NCBI GenBank assembly: GCA_026119935.1
Contig: JALRMH010000005.1
Span: forward strand, 992,001-1,056,000
DNA from: Endothia cerciana
Taxonomy: Eukaryota; Ascomycota; Sordariomycetes; Diaporthales; Cryphonectriaceae
Direction: 5' to 3'
Length of the DNA: 64,000 nt
The notes under the pieces were generated by a model, which had not been told where the DNA came from, made no database searches, and saw only the letters and a list, made by a program, of their open reading frames with translations. Shown one piece after another: positions 62,900-64,000 of this stretch. The first letter of the stretch is position 1. Every line of letters starts with the position of its first letter. Position numbers and translations under genes: made by a program.

Positions 62900-64000
62900 T
62901 CACCTCGATTTTTCTCGGTTCGAGGCACGCTCTCCCTTCACGCAGTGCTTCAGGATCCAGGGGTGCTCTTGTACGGCTTCCAACGGGAGTCTCTTCTCCG
63001 GATCCAACACGAGCAGCTACAGGAGGAAGTCAGCCAATTAGGTCCCCTGTTGAGAAGGCTTCCCAAAGAAGATAGTTTATCACTATCATACGTCTTATAA
63101 TAGCTATTTTCATGATAGTGATTTTGCTTCCCTTTCTGGTTGTTGTGGGTCGTCTTTCCTCTTTGGCAAACACACAATCCGAAAGGGAAATGGGGGCCAA
63201 GAGATGAAACTGAATACTTCAAACTCACCTTCTTGATGAGGTCTCTAGCCTCAGGGCTGACAAATGACGGGATGCTCATGTCTGCTCGCGCAATTCGCCG
63301 CTGTGTCATCACCGGAGTGTCCTCAAAAGGCGCCTCGCCGACCAGGAACTCGTACGTCAAGACACCCAGGCTCCAGAGATCGACCTTTTCGTCGTAAGAG
63401 TTGTCCTTGGTCCCCGACTTGATCATCTCCGGGGGGAGATAGTCCAGGGTGCCGCACAGCGTAGCTCTCCGGCGGTTGGGCGCATGGACACTCCAGCCAA
63501 AATCGGACAGTTTGATCTCGTCGTGCACGCCGACGAGAATATTCTCGGGTTTGATATCTCGGTGGATGACATGCTTGCGGTGTAGGTATTTCAACGCGGA
63601 GGCCATCTGGGCGACGTACTGTGCGGCTTTCCACTCTGGGAATCGGCTCTCCTTGCGCAGCAGCTTGTACAACTCGCCCTGGCCGGCGAACTCGAGGATC
63701 AGGAAGATTCGCTTAGGGTCGTGGAAGTGGCCGAACAGGCGCAGGATGTTGGGATGTCGCAGGTTGCTCTGAATCTCGATCTCGCGACGGACCTGCTTCT
63801 CGACTCCGGAGCCCTGCTGCAGCTCTGACTTGTAGAGCACCTTCAGCGCGCAGATGAAGCCGCTCGTGCGTTCCTTGACGAGGTAGACACGTCCGAACTT
63901 GCCCTTGCCGAGGGGTTTGCCAATCTCGAACATGCCCAGGTGAAAAGTCCGAGGCTCATCGAGGAGTGTGACAGCCTGAGAGTATCGCTCACTCTCGGAC
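62900..64000 (-). CDS. IPL1: Aurora-type serine/threonine protein kinase (5' part outside window)
   Basis: Two exons are visible: from the window edge to 63229, and 63016-62900 (intron 212 bp, GTGAGT, CTGTAG). The visible part is about 295 residues. The kinase core is complete: [19 protein letters not shown] (glycine loop), '[11 protein letters not shown]' (VAIK-type lysine), [19 protein letters not shown], and the Aurora activation loop [16 protein letters not shown] with the phosphorylated Thr. The last exon ends '[21 protein letters not shown]'. The segment upstream ([19 protein letters not shown]) runs on past the edge. As the fungal Aurora (Ipl1/Ark1 type) it would be the chromosomal passenger kinase that corrects kinetochore attachment. 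PP1, its usual antagonist, lies about 28 kb away; that is probably chance. Confidence 0.95.

Overview
This window is nuclear DNA of a filamentous ascomycete fungus, most likely a Sordariomycete. The genes have short introns (44-212 bp, mostly 65-125 bp) with GTRNGT donors, CTGAC/CTAAC-like branch sites and YAG acceptors. The best conserved proteins have the lengths and ends I recall for Neurospora-type fungi: a 308-residue PP1 phosphatase ending in FGRR and a 93-residue G-protein gamma subunit ending in CVVM. Species and strain cannot be fixed from the sequence. All splice models below were built by hand from splice sites and frame continuity.

Layout. 0-5.2 kb: the end of an unknown membrane protein and a leucine-rich-repeat protein (minus). 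5.2-22 kb: gene-poor DNA with one secreted Ser/Thr-rich protein (14.5-16.2 kb, minus). 22.1-27.6 kb: an Nto1-like NuA3 PHD-finger protein (plus) and a Frag1/DRAM/Sfk1 membrane protein (minus). 27.6-34.1 kb: no recognisable gene. 34.2-35.5 kb: the PP1 catalytic subunit (plus). 36.9-44.0 kb: an allorecognition/NLR-like patch holding an ankyrin protein (minus), a broken NB-ARC-TPR fragment, a frameshifted HET-domain gene and an unknown ORF with a broken neighbour (all plus). 44.4-49.4 kb: a 2-oxoglutarate/Fe(II) oxygenase, a CxxC selenoprotein-W-like protein and an Ecp2/Hce2-type secreted effector candidate (all minus). 51-64 kb: housekeeping genes, namely G-gamma, eIF3a (TIF32), NIP7, glutamate 5-kinase (PRO1), ATP23 and a partial Aurora kinase.

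The window therefore alternates between conserved core genes (22-27, 34-35 and 51-64 kb), whose exons are all open, and accessory stretches with secreted proteins, non-self-recognition genes and decaying copies. The frame breaks I found lie in the 40-44 kb patch, which argues for real decay rather than general sequencing error, although the HET frameshifts sit in or next to G runs. Long G or C mononucleotide tracts (10-15 bases) occur about fifteen times, several of them inside introns of core genes and one directly after the eIF3a start codon.

The most interesting single signal is at the PP1 3' end. The last intron is in frame when retained and encodes a different C-terminus containing a TPPR motif, the known Cdk phosphorylation site of PP1, whereas splicing gives the short FGRR end. 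No CRISPR array, rRNA, tRNA or intact transposon was recognised.
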